This document shows, piece after piece, positions 28,893-36,426 of a stretch of DNA of 49,733 nt. Position 1 is the first letter of the stretch; each line of letters begins with the position of its first letter. The notes beneath the pieces were generated by a model. The model was not told the DNA's origin. It made no database searches and was given only the letters and a program-made list of their open reading frames with translations. This DNA comes from Sedimentisphaerales bacterium (GTDB lineage Bacteria > Planctomycetota > Phycisphaerae > Sedimentisphaerales > Anaerobacaceae), in contig JAFGBG010000191.1 in assembly GCA_016933295.1 (NCBI GenBank), forward strand, positions 1 through 49,733, in the 5' to 3' direction. The position numbers and the translations under genes were made by a program.

Positions 28893-29240
28893 TTAAGAAG
28901 CTAACGGAGGCGGCCGTGTAATATAGGCTTTAAGGCAAAAGAATATCGGTGAACCTGGGTTTGGACGCTCTAAATTTCGACTCGTAAACTCTATACGGGC
29001 AATTATTGCATATGTGCCTGGAACAAACTTGTCACCTGCGGCGAAAAAATGTTTGCAGACAGTGCAATTTTCAGAATCGTGGTGGTCGCCATGGCCGCAA
29101 TTAAACAGATGTAATTGCATCGTAATCCCGGTGACCATTGATATGAAGCAGATTATCCCGATTGCAAGAACGACTATTCGAGCTGCAAAAAGCGGCTTTG
29201 TTCTGTTTCGTTCACTTGACTTTTTTGTCTGATAAAACAT
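28893..29240 (-). CDS. Small membrane protein with HGDHHDxxxCTVC metal-binding motif
   Basis: A 115-residue protein. One membrane helix (about residues 20-42) is followed by FNCGHGDHHDSENCTVCKHF, which gives three Cys and three His outside the membrane, and a tail ending in RPPPLA. This layout resembles DUF2946-type proteins found with metal-uptake genes. The ATG is 6 bases after the zur stop with no clear ribosome binding site, so translation is probably coupled. Likely a periplasmic zinc-handling accessory. Confidence 0.65.
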   Translation of the reverse strand: MFYQTKKSSERNRTKPLFAARIVVLAIGIICFISMVTGITMQLHLFNCGHGDHHDSENCTVCKHFFAAGDKFVPGTYAIIARIEFTSRNLERPNPGSPIFFCLKAYITRPPPLAS

Positions 29241-29246
29241 TTTATG

Positions 29247-29666
29247 CTATACACAATCTGGACATAGGCCTTCAAGGTGAACTTTTTGACGTTTTATTAT
29301 AAAACCCTTGTGAGGGCTTTCCGCCATCGGCAGCGATATTTCCATCAGGCAGTGCGTGCTGCCACAGCTTGTGCATGTAAAATGAGGATGACATTGTCTG
29401 TCTGTACAGTGATGGGCAAGCTCGAAATGCGATGCTCTTTTATCGACATAAGCCTTATGCACCAATCCGACCTTGACCAGAGTCTCGATTATTCGGTATA
29501 TTGTAACTTTGTCGAAATGTTTTTTGCCGCAGCGATGTGCAATCTGTTCCTGGCTTAATGGACGGCCCGCTTTAAGCAAAACTTTGACAATAGTCACTCT
29601 GTGTTTGGTGCGGTAAAGATTTGCCACCTTTAACATTTCAGCGGCTTTTATATCGAGGTCGGCCAT
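29247..29666 (-). CDS. zur: Fur-family zinc uptake regulator
   Basis: A 139-residue Fur-family repressor. The winged helix lies at about residues 15-80 (RVTIVKVLLKAGRPLSQEQIA, FDKVTIYRIIETLVKVGLV). The dimer domain has the regulatory HFELAHHCTDRQCHPHF and two structural zinc pairs, CTSCGSTHC and the C-terminal CPDC. The position as second gene of an operon with a ZnuA-like protein and two permeases points to zinc rather than iron. It would bind the palindrome upstream of the operon when zinc is plentiful. Confidence 0.88.
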   Translation of the reverse strand: MADLDIKAAEMLKVANLYRTKHRVTIVKVLLKAGRPLSQEQIAHRCGKKHFDKVTIYRIIETLVKVGLVHKAYVDKRASHFELAHHCTDRQCHPHFTCTSCGSTHCLMEISLPMAESPHKGFIIKRQKVHLEGLCPDCV

Positions 29667-29686
29667 TGTTGTTATCTTTCTATATA

Positions 29687-30352
29687 TTAATGGTGATGGT
29701 GCGGCAATTCCTCGCCCGGTTTAACGAATAATAACGGGAAAACAATATCGCTGATACAGCAGGGCAGCCAAACAGCTAAAAATAAGAACCCGAAGCTTCC
29801 TGCGATTTTTAACACTGTGACACCGCCCATCGCCATAAGCATATGAAACGAAGAGGCCCAGGTGCTGAGCAAGACATGACCGGCATGAGGAAATTTTGTC
29901 TTTGGTCTGAAATATCCGATCAACACACCAATAATCGCGGCCGGCACAACTATATACCATCCCTCGATAAATCCGATATGTGCCTGCTCGGCGAAACCAG
30001 TATGTTCGTGGGCGTGTGTCTCTACGTGCATGCCCAAACTCAATTCACCGATGTACGGAATTAAGGAATCACTGAGGGTTCCGATGCCGATTGAGCCGAG
30101 AAAACCGACTAAAAAAATGGTCGGAATTCTGCCTTTTCGGTTGTAATGCTGGAATATCGAAGTAGTTACAATAGCGCTTAGTAAAACATGTGCCGGGTGG
30201 AATACATAAAATATTTTAAGGCTGATATCATGCGCCAGGTTGCGGAAAATCAACATACAAATAATGCCGGTAAAGGCCCCGAAAAAAGTGAACGGAGAGT
30301 GGTTCTTTAGCTCGGTTAGTATTGTCGTCAATTTTTGTTTCATTCTATCCAT
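29687..30352 (-). CDS. His-rich polytopic membrane protein heading the zinc operon
   Basis: A 221-residue protein with five or six membrane segments. A loop contains HVETHAHEHTG (about residues 109-119) and the C-terminus ends in four histidines, so it is likely to bind or move metal ions. No transporter family (ZIP, CDF, NiCoT) motif is evident. It starts the operon, 20 bases before zur, with the Zur-like palindrome about 70 bases upstream. The start may be ATG 30352 or ATG 30343. It may be a second route of zinc across the inner membrane. Confidence 0.65.
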   Translation of the reverse strand: MDRMKQKLTTILTELKNHSPFTFFGAFTGIICMLIFRNLAHDISLKIFYVFHPAHVLLSAIVTTSIFQHYNRKGRIPTIFLVGFLGSIGIGTLSDSLIPYIGELSLGMHVETHAHEHTGFAEQAHIGFIEGWYIVVPAAIIGVLIGYFRPKTKFPHAGHVLLSTWASSFHMLMAMGGVTVLKIAGSFGFLFLAVWLPCCISDIVFPLLFVKPGEELPHHHH

Positions 30353-30408
30353 ATACGGAATCCGGAAATTTACATAAATTATCTTTTTTGTTTAATACGG
30401 GAGGTATA

Positions 30409-30437
30409 AAAATAGCAAATATGCAACTAAGTTGCAA
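30409..30437 (-). promoter_or_regulatory. Promoter of the zinc operon
   Basis: On the minus strand, TTGCAA (30437-30432), 17-base spacer, TATTTT (30414-30409). The -35 element and the first part of the spacer lie inside the palindrome at 30419-30439, a good site for repression. Confidence 0.45.
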
Positions 30438-30439
30438 AT
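30419..30439. promoter_or_regulatory. Candidate Zur operator (10-1-10 palindrome)
   Basis: Arms ATATGCAACT (30419-30428) and AGTTGCAAAT (30430-30439) around a central A. They are complementary at 9 of 10 positions and perfect over the inner 7-1-7 core, the layout known for Fur-family operators. Confidence 0.6.
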
Positions 30440-30620
30440 AATTTCTTAAAAAAAATTTTTCTTATAAGAAGGATGGTTACTACAGTTTGTATCCGGGGCC
30501 GAAAATAATTGCAAATTTCTGCCGGATATGTGAAGATACATTTGTTTTTAGATATTCGGATAAAAAGGGCGTTGCTTTAATATGCCGGATGCTATGCTGA
30601 AGATGTAATAGAAGAAAAAG

Positions 30621-31601
30621 ATGAGAGTTTTAGAGTCGATATCTGAGCTGAAAAAAGTAAAATCAGGTTGCGTTTTGACTATCGGCAATTTCGACGGCGT
30701 ACACTACGGACATCAGGAGATTTTATCCGCCGCTAAAAAAATTTCGGAAAAATACCGCGCTGAGTGTATCGCTATGACTTTCGAGCCACATCCGGTTGCA
30801 ATTTTATACCCTGAGAAAGCTCCCGGTGTTTTAACTGCCCCGGATGTTAAAAAATATTTGCTGGCGCAGTGCGGCATAGATTCTCTGATTGTATTAAAAG
30901 ATAGCAAATCACTCTTAAACCTGACGCCCGAAGATTTTATAGATAAATTCATCGTGGAAAATATTCATCCGTGTGCGGTTGTTGAGGGGGACGATTTCAA
31001 TTTCGGCGCGAAACGGGCCGGTAACATCGACACACTCAAAAAATTAGGTACGAAACATGGTTTTGATGTCTCGGTAGTGGAAGCGAAACAAATTACGCTT
31101 TCAACCGGCCAGGTTGTCCGAGTTTCGAGTACTATGATTCGCTATATGCTCGAAAGCGGCCACGTCACCGACGCCGCTGCCGCCTTAGGCAGGCCGTATC
31201 GGTTGGTGGGAGAAATCATTCCCGGCAGGGGAATCGGCAGAAAATTAGGTTTTCCTACGTTAAACATGAAAAGATCCAGGCAGGTTATCCCCGCCGAGGG
31301 CGTTTATGCCGGCTTTGTAAGATTAGGACAGACTATCGAAGAGCTTCTTTCTTCCGAAGAAAAGATTGCGGCTGCTTATAGTATCGGTCAGGCGAGAACT
31401 TACGGTGATGAATTTCCCCTGCTTATAGAGGCACATTTACTTAAGGACAATATAGGCGAGCCGGCAGGCAAGTTATTGGCAATGGATTTTGTCGAACGAA
31501 TTCGCAGCCAGCACAAATTCAAAAACCCGGAAGAACTCTCCGCACAAATTGCAAAAGACTGCCGGAAAGCAAAAGAGCTTTTATTCCCGGCAGAGCCGTA
31601 A
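30621..31601 (+). CDS. ribF: Bifunctional riboflavin kinase / FAD synthetase
   Basis: A 326-residue two-domain enzyme that converts riboflavin to FMN and then to FAD. The N-terminal nucleotidyltransferase domain has TIGNFDGVHYGHQE (about residues 20-33) and, later, STMIRYMLESG (ISSTxIR motif, about 170). The riboflavin-kinase domain begins with GEIIPGRGIGRKLGFPTLNM (about 194-213) and ends with the FVERIRSQHKF helix. Length is normal. Weak AGAAAAAG ribosome site. It would supply FMN and FAD to flavoproteins of this window such as the nitroreductase and flavodoxin. Confidence 0.92.
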   Translation: MRVLESISELKKVKSGCVLTIGNFDGVHYGHQEILSAAKKISEKYRAECIAMTFEPHPVAILYPEKAPGVLTAPDVKKYLLAQCGIDSLIVLKDSKSLLNLTPEDFIDKFIVENIHPCAVVEGDDFNFGAKRAGNIDTLKKLGTKHGFDVSVVEAKQITLSTGQVVRVSSTMIRYMLESGHVTDAAAALGRPYRLVGEIIPGRGIGRKLGFPTLNMKRSRQVIPAEGVYAGFVRLGQTIEELLSSEEKIAAAYSIGQARTYGDEFPLLIEAHLLKDNIGEPAGKLLAMDFVERIRSQHKFKNPEELSAQIAKDCRKAKELLFPAEP

Positions 31602-31705
31602 TATGCCGTCCTGAAGAAGACATATTGTTATCTAAAGTATGCAATTTAACCACGCCGATCATTTTTATTGAGTATGAGGGTGTAAATCATTCAGTTTGTT
31701 TAATT

Positions 31706-32317
31706 TTAGTAAATCGAGAACAAAACAGGAATTATCTGTGCCTCATGCAATCCTTCGACAAGCTCAATAATACCGACAATCCATATAAAACAAAGGGCAT
31801 CAAAAAGATTCTTCCGAAAGATTTTTGGTTTTACGGTATATTCTTCCGGCTCCTTAAATTGAGCAATCGAAGGTATAAAACATGGTATTTTGTCGCAATA
31901 TTGCTGGTACCGGTCTGCATGTAGAAGAGATAACCGCCTGTGCTCTCTCTTGATTACGTATGGATAGTAAATGGCAAAACCGATTAATATTAACAACGGG
32001 ATAGTAAATGTCTCGGTTGTGAGGCCGGCTCCGAGGCCGCCAATCAGGCTGAAAAAATATAAAGGATTGCGGCACATTGAGTAAGGCCCGGTAGTTATCA
32101 GTGTTTTGGATTTATATCCTGAAATATATAGAGAACACCATAATCTGCCGACAGTCGCAATTCCAATAAGTACCGCACCGAGAAGAAATAAAATCGTGCT
32201 TATCACGCCTATGTTTTCCCATTTGCTGGTTGAAATAAATACCAGTATCGCCAGCGTTGCGACAAATATGCGTGAAAGCGTAATTCTCCACTTCCGAAAA
32301 ACTTTTTCCGAGAACAT
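31706..32317 (-). CDS. Isoprenylcysteine carboxyl methyltransferase-like membrane protein
   Basis: A 203-residue protein with four or five membrane segments. The family signature is clear: LITTGPYSMCRNPLYF (about residues 73-88) followed by EHRRLSLLHADRYQQYCDKIPCFIP (about 124-148), which in ICMT and phospholipid methyltransferases bind S-adenosylmethionine. The substrate in bacteria is usually unknown. The gene stands alone and converges on ribF. A C-terminal hydrophobic segment follows the signature. Confidence 0.75.
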   Translation of the reverse strand: MFSEKVFRKWRITLSRIFVATLAILVFISTSKWENIGVISTILFLLGAVLIGIATVGRLWCSLYISGYKSKTLITTGPYSMCRNPLYFFSLIGGLGAGLTTETFTIPLLILIGFAIYYPYVIKREHRRLSLLHADRYQQYCDKIPCFIPSIAQFKEPEEYTVKPKIFRKNLFDALCFIWIVGIIELVEGLHEAQIIPVLFSIY

Positions 32318-32653
32318 TATATCGCCTTTTGTCAGTTAATGATATTTATTTGTTAATCTTTCAATAAATTCGAATAATTTGGATACATATAATCAGATTG
32401 TATTTTACCTGCAAGCACTCATTTCAATATTTTCTGGAATAAAATCACCTTTTCTCCTGGTGAAACAGGTAGATTCAATATCTTATTTTGTATGGATACC
32501 TTTATGATGTAATTTACATAAAAAAAGAGTTTTTAAGGACGGTTTATTGCCTGGGAGAGATTTTTCTGGTAAACTTCCCCGGTAAAGTTAAACGGTTTTG
32601 GTTTGAAACGTAAAATTCATGATATTGTTACGCAATTTTTATTGGAGGTCACT
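32318..32653. other. Divergent intergenic region before the GH28 gene
   Basis: No gene is seen. The DNA is AT-rich. A GGTAAACTTCCCCGGTAAAG segment (about 32568-32587) holds a GGTAAA direct repeat. No convincing promoter was found. Confidence 0.45.
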
Positions 32654-34057
32654 ATGAAAAATCAGGATTTGAAGAACAAAGAAGTCGTTTTATCTTTTAT
32701 GAGCAAAATTTTGCCGGTATTGTTCTTTATCGGTTTGCTTATTTTGTCCACGTCTTGCGCAACAACTGGTGTTGCCGCGACAGGCTGGGATCAGGTTCCG
32801 GAAATTTTGAGTAATATTAAACCGCCACAGTTCCCGGACAAGGATTTCAATATCACGGATTTCGGCGCGGTAGGGGATGGAAAGACGGAATGCACAGAAG
32901 CTTTCAAAAAAGCTATAACCGCCGCCAACCAGGCCGGCGGGGGACGGGTCGTCGTGCCTGCGGCAACTTTTTTCACCGGACCGATTCATCTGAAAAGCAA
33001 TGTCAACCTGTATGTTTCCGAAGGGGCGGAGATTAAATTTTCCACCGATCCTAATGCCTACATGCCGGTTGTCTATACGAGGTTCGAGGGCGTCGAAGTA
33101 ATGAACTTTTCGCCGCTTATATATGCCTATGAACAGGAAAACATCGCCGTCACCGGCAAAGGTACACTCGACGGACAGGGAAGCAACCAGAACTGGTGGG
33201 GGCGAATTCGGGCGCAGGGAGCGAACGTTAACGCCTCCCGCGAAATGGGCGAAGCCGGCGTGCCTGTGAAAGAGCGAATATTCGGTATCGGTAAAGAAAT
33301 GAGACCGAATATGGTACAGCCCTACAAATGTAAAAATATTCTTATCGAAGGAGTGACATTCAAAAATTCGCCAATGTGGCACATTCACCCGGTACTTTCT
33401 CAGAACATTACGGTTCGAGACGTAAAAGTAATCGGCCACGGTCCCAACAACGACGGCTGCAATCCCGAATCGTGCAAAGACGTTCTGATAGAGGGATGCT
33501 ATTTCGACACCGGCGACGATTGCATAGCAATTAAATCCGGCAGAAACAATGACGGCAGACGAGTTAACGTCCCAAGCGAGAATATCATTATCCGGAAATG
33601 CGAAATGAAAGACGGTCACGGCGGGGTGGTCATCGGCAGTGAGATGACCGGCGGGGCAAGGAATGTTTTCGCCGAGGATTGCAAAATGGACAGTCCGAAT
33701 CTTGACAGGGCGCTTCGGATTAAGACAAACTCCGTACGTGGTGGATTCGTCGAGAACGTTTACATGCGAAACGTGACCGTCGGCCAGGTGGCCGAAGCTG
33801 TTCTCAGAATCAACTTTTACTACGGCGAACGCGATACCGGCACATTTACCCCGACCGTCAGGAACATTAATATGGAAAACGTCACCTGCAAAAAGAGCAG
33901 GTACGGACTGTATATAAACGGCTACGAGCGTTCGCCGATAACGGATGTCACTTTGAAAAACTGCACGTTCGACAACGTTGCAAACGGCAACAGAATCGAA
34001 GGTATCAAAAACCTTAATCTGGATAACGTAAAAATAAACGGCGAGCTTCAAAAATAG
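32654..34057 (+). CDS. GH28 polygalacturonase-family lipoprotein
   Basis: A 467-residue surface or periplasmic glycoside hydrolase. The start chosen is ATG 32654, with GGAGGT 8 bases upstream (the frame opens at 32603). The signal ends in LSTSC, so it is lipid-anchored. The right-handed beta-helix begins with FNITDFGAVGDGKTECTEAFKKAI. GH28 catalytic motifs are present: GPNNDGCNP (Asp267, NTD variant), TGDDCIAIKSG (Asp288, Asp289), DGHGGVVIGS (His322) and RALRIKTN (Arg355, Lys357). These enzymes hydrolyse alpha-1,4 bonds in homogalacturonan or rhamnogalacturonan. NND instead of NTD hints at a changed specificity. A DHH gene follows 29 bases later. Confidence 0.88.
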   Translation: MKNQDLKNKEVVLSFMSKILPVLFFIGLLILSTSCATTGVAATGWDQVPEILSNIKPPQFPDKDFNITDFGAVGDGKTECTEAFKKAITAANQAGGGRVVVPAATFFTGPIHLKSNVNLYVSEGAEIKFSTDPNAYMPVVYTRFEGVEVMNFSPLIYAYEQENIAVTGKGTLDGQGSNQNWWGRIRAQGANVNASREMGEAGVPVKERIFGIGKEMRPNMVQPYKCKNILIEGVTFKNSPMWHIHPVLSQNITVRDVKVIGHGPNNDGCNPESCKDVLIEGCYFDTGDDCIAIKSGRNNDGRRVNVPSENIIIRKCEMKDGHGGVVIGSEMTGGARNVFAEDCKMDSPNLDRALRIKTNSVRGGFVENVYMRNVTVGQVAEAVLRINFYYGERDTGTFTPTVRNINMENVTCKKSRYGLYINGYERSPITDVTLKNCTFDNVANGNRIEGIKNLNLDNVKINGELQK

Positions 34058-34086
34058 ACCGGGCGGACACCTGATACTAAAAGAGC

Positions 34087-35091
34087 ATGACAGACAACTA
34101 TTACTTACAACAAGCGGTCGATTTGATTAACGAATCCGAAGAGATTTTGGTCACGACTCATACCAAGCCGGACGGAGACGCCCTCGGCTGCCTCGTGGCA
34201 ATTTGTGAGACGCTCGGTGCCCTCGGCAAAAAAGTAAAACCATTGTTACTTTCGCCGGCGCCGGAATGGTATCGATTTCTTCTAACAGAAAATGTGCCGG
34301 TTCTCGATGAGGATTTTAAGCTCGATGAACTTAATGCAGGGCGGTTCGGCGAATTCGACCTGGTAATGATTCTCGATACCAACAGCCCCGGCCAGTTGCC
34401 GAAGTTCAGGGATTACCTGAAACAAAACAAAAAGCCGGTTCTGGTTATCGACCATCATCGTACTGCAGACGGTCTCGGCGCGGTCGAATTAGTCGAAGCA
34501 GACGCCGCCGCCACGGCGTTAGTCGTTCTCGAATTGCTCGATTACGCCGGATGGGAAATAACCGAGAAAATAGCCGAAGCCCTTTTCATTGCGATTGCCA
34601 CCGATACCGGCTGGTTCCAGTTTAACAATACGAACGGCAGAGTTTTCTCCACCTGTGCCGAACTGATTGATATGGGAGTAAAGCCGACTGAGCTTTATCA
34701 TAAGCTCTATGAAAATTTCTCACAATCACGCTTTATGCTGATGACCGCAATGCTCGATACATTAAAACTGCACCTTAGCGGCAGATTTGCATCGATGTAT
34801 ATAACCCGGCATGATTTTGAGAAGACAGGAGCAACATACGCCGACAGCGAAAATCTGATAAACGAATGCCGCCGGATAAACACGGTCGATACGACCGCGT
34901 TGTTTATCGAACTTGGCGACGGCCGAATCCGTTGCTCGCTGAGGAGTAAAGGGGCCGTCGATGTCGGTGAAATTGCCGCAGTATTCGGCGGCGGCGGGCA
35001 CGCAATGGCTGCCGGTACTTTTGTGCCGGGACCAATCGAAAAGTCGCAAAACCTAATTTTTAAAGAGGTTTCGAAAAGATTTTCTGTTTAA
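34087..35091 (+). CDS. nrnA: DHH-family phosphoesterase (NrnA-like oligoribonuclease / pAp phosphatase)
   Basis: A 334-residue two-domain enzyme. The DHH domain shows THTKPDGDALG (about residues 20-30), DTNSPGQL, DHHRTADGLG (about 122-131) and ATDTGWFQFNNTN, which supply the Mn2+ ligands. The DHHA1 domain ends with GGGGHAMAAGTF (about 300-311). NrnA degrades very short RNAs and 3'-phosphoadenosine 5'-phosphate in the cytoplasm. It follows the GH28 gene by 29 bases but is a housekeeping gene, so the pairing is probably incidental. Confidence 0.88.
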   Translation: MTDNYYLQQAVDLINESEEILVTTHTKPDGDALGCLVAICETLGALGKKVKPLLLSPAPEWYRFLLTENVPVLDEDFKLDELNAGRFGEFDLVMILDTNSPGQLPKFRDYLKQNKKPVLVIDHHRTADGLGAVELVEADAAATALVVLELLDYAGWEITEKIAEALFIAIATDTGWFQFNNTNGRVFSTCAELIDMGVKPTELYHKLYENFSQSRFMLMTAMLDTLKLHLSGRFASMYITRHDFEKTGATYADSENLINECRRINTVDTTALFIELGDGRIRCSLRSKGAVDVGEIAAVFGGGGHAMAAGTFVPGPIEKSQNLIFKEVSKRFSV

Positions 35092-35180
35092 AAACGAAAC
35101 ATGTAAAGTTCGACAAGGATATAGTTGAGTAACAGTTCAAAAAGAAAACCAACCCTAAGCTTCTCAAGAAGGGGGTAATT

Positions 35181-36236
35181 ATGAAAAGACGAACGTTCCT
35201 GAAAGCCGTCGGAGGCGCAGCAGGAAGCTATTATCTTGGTTCACAGAAGCTTTTTGCCGCCGCCCTGACAAACTCAGAGAAAAAAACTACCGAAATGCCC
35301 AAGCGCACACTCGGCAAAACAGGCCACAAAATTTCGATCATCGGTTTTCCCGGATTGTTATTAGCCAAACAGAGCCAGGATGAAGACACAAAAGCGCTGC
35401 ACGATGCATACGAGCAGGGCATCAATTATTTCGATGTCGCTCCCACATATAATAAAGGAAGATCTGAAATTAGTATGGGCATAGGTCTGCAGGGAATCGA
35501 CCGAAGTAAAATCTTTATTTCCTGCAAAACGCAGATGAGAGACGCCGACGGCGCCCGCACGGAGCTTGAAAGGTCATTGACCAGACTCAAAACGGATTAT
35601 TTTGATCTCTACCAGATGCACTGCATCACCAGGCCGGAAGAAGTCGAGCGCGCACTGGGACCCGGCGGAGCGATGGAAACATTTCTAAAGGCAAAGGAAG
35701 AAGGCAAGGTGCGGTACTTCGGCTTTTCGGCACATACGAGCAAAGGCGCCATTGCAGCTCTGAAGGGATTTAAGTTCGATACGGTAATGTTTCCGATTAA
35801 TTTTATCGATTTTTTCCAGATGGATTTCGGCAAGACAATCCTGGAACTGGCAAAAGAACGGGGTATGGGTGTCATTGCAATCAAGGGCATGTACGGCGGC
35901 GCCTGGCCGCAGGGCGCCCAAAGAACTCGCGACAACTGGTATAATGCTCTGGAGAAAGACGAAGAGATAAATATGGCCATGCGTTTCACTTTGTCACAGG
36001 AGCCTGTAACAACTGCAATGCCGCCGGGATTCCTCGATCTGTTCTATAAGGCGATTCCGGTCGGCAAATCCTATAGCAAAATTACCGAACCTGAAATACA
36101 AAAACTCAGGGAGATAGCCAAGTCGGTTCCGTCGGTTTTTCGCAGGATGGAGGAACGCCTCGCTTCGGGCAGAGCCTCGCACGAACCTTTATACGCTGAC
36201 AGCCCGCATCAGTGCTGCCCGTATTCCAAGGCATAA
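35181..36236 (+). CDS. Tat-exported aldo/keto reductase
   Basis: A 351-residue protein with a twin-arginine signal (KRRTFLKAVGGAAG) and a strong AGGGGG site. The TIM-barrel AKR fold is evident: KRTLGKTGHKISIIGFPG, INYFDVAPTYNKGRSE (catalytic Asp and Tyr), KTDYFDLYQMHCI (His) and KVRYFGFSAHTSKG. The catalytic lysine is in FISCKTQMRD. The cysteine-rich end (HQCCPYS) is unusual. Planctomycetes have many such exported AKRs, probably acting on sugars or sugar acids, with NADP(H) bound before export. Confidence 0.85.
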   Translation: MKRRTFLKAVGGAAGSYYLGSQKLFAAALTNSEKKTTEMPKRTLGKTGHKISIIGFPGLLLAKQSQDEDTKALHDAYEQGINYFDVAPTYNKGRSEISMGIGLQGIDRSKIFISCKTQMRDADGARTELERSLTRLKTDYFDLYQMHCITRPEEVERALGPGGAMETFLKAKEEGKVRYFGFSAHTSKGAIAALKGFKFDTVMFPINFIDFFQMDFGKTILELAKERGMGVIAIKGMYGGAWPQGAQRTRDNWYNALEKDEEINMAMRFTLSQEPVTTAMPPGFLDLFYKAIPVGKSYSKITEPEIQKLREIAKSVPSVFRRMEERLASGRASHEPLYADSPHQCCPYSKA

Positions 36237-36426
36237 GGAAGAAATCTTATTTTACAATATTAGTTCAATCATCACCGAGATAATAAAAGATACATTCGAC
36301 GAATAATTGATAATTTCCTGACTTTGTCAATAACTATATATAGAAGGATTTAATCACAAATTATTTATAAGAATATACGGGTGATTAAATATGTATTAAT
36401 TATTTCGAGTTTATCGTTCAATCTAA

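Noticed and set aside
32690-34051. 453-residue minus-strand frame
   Set aside because: It is the exact antisense of the GH28 gene, which has catalytic motifs, a signal peptide and a strong ribosome site.
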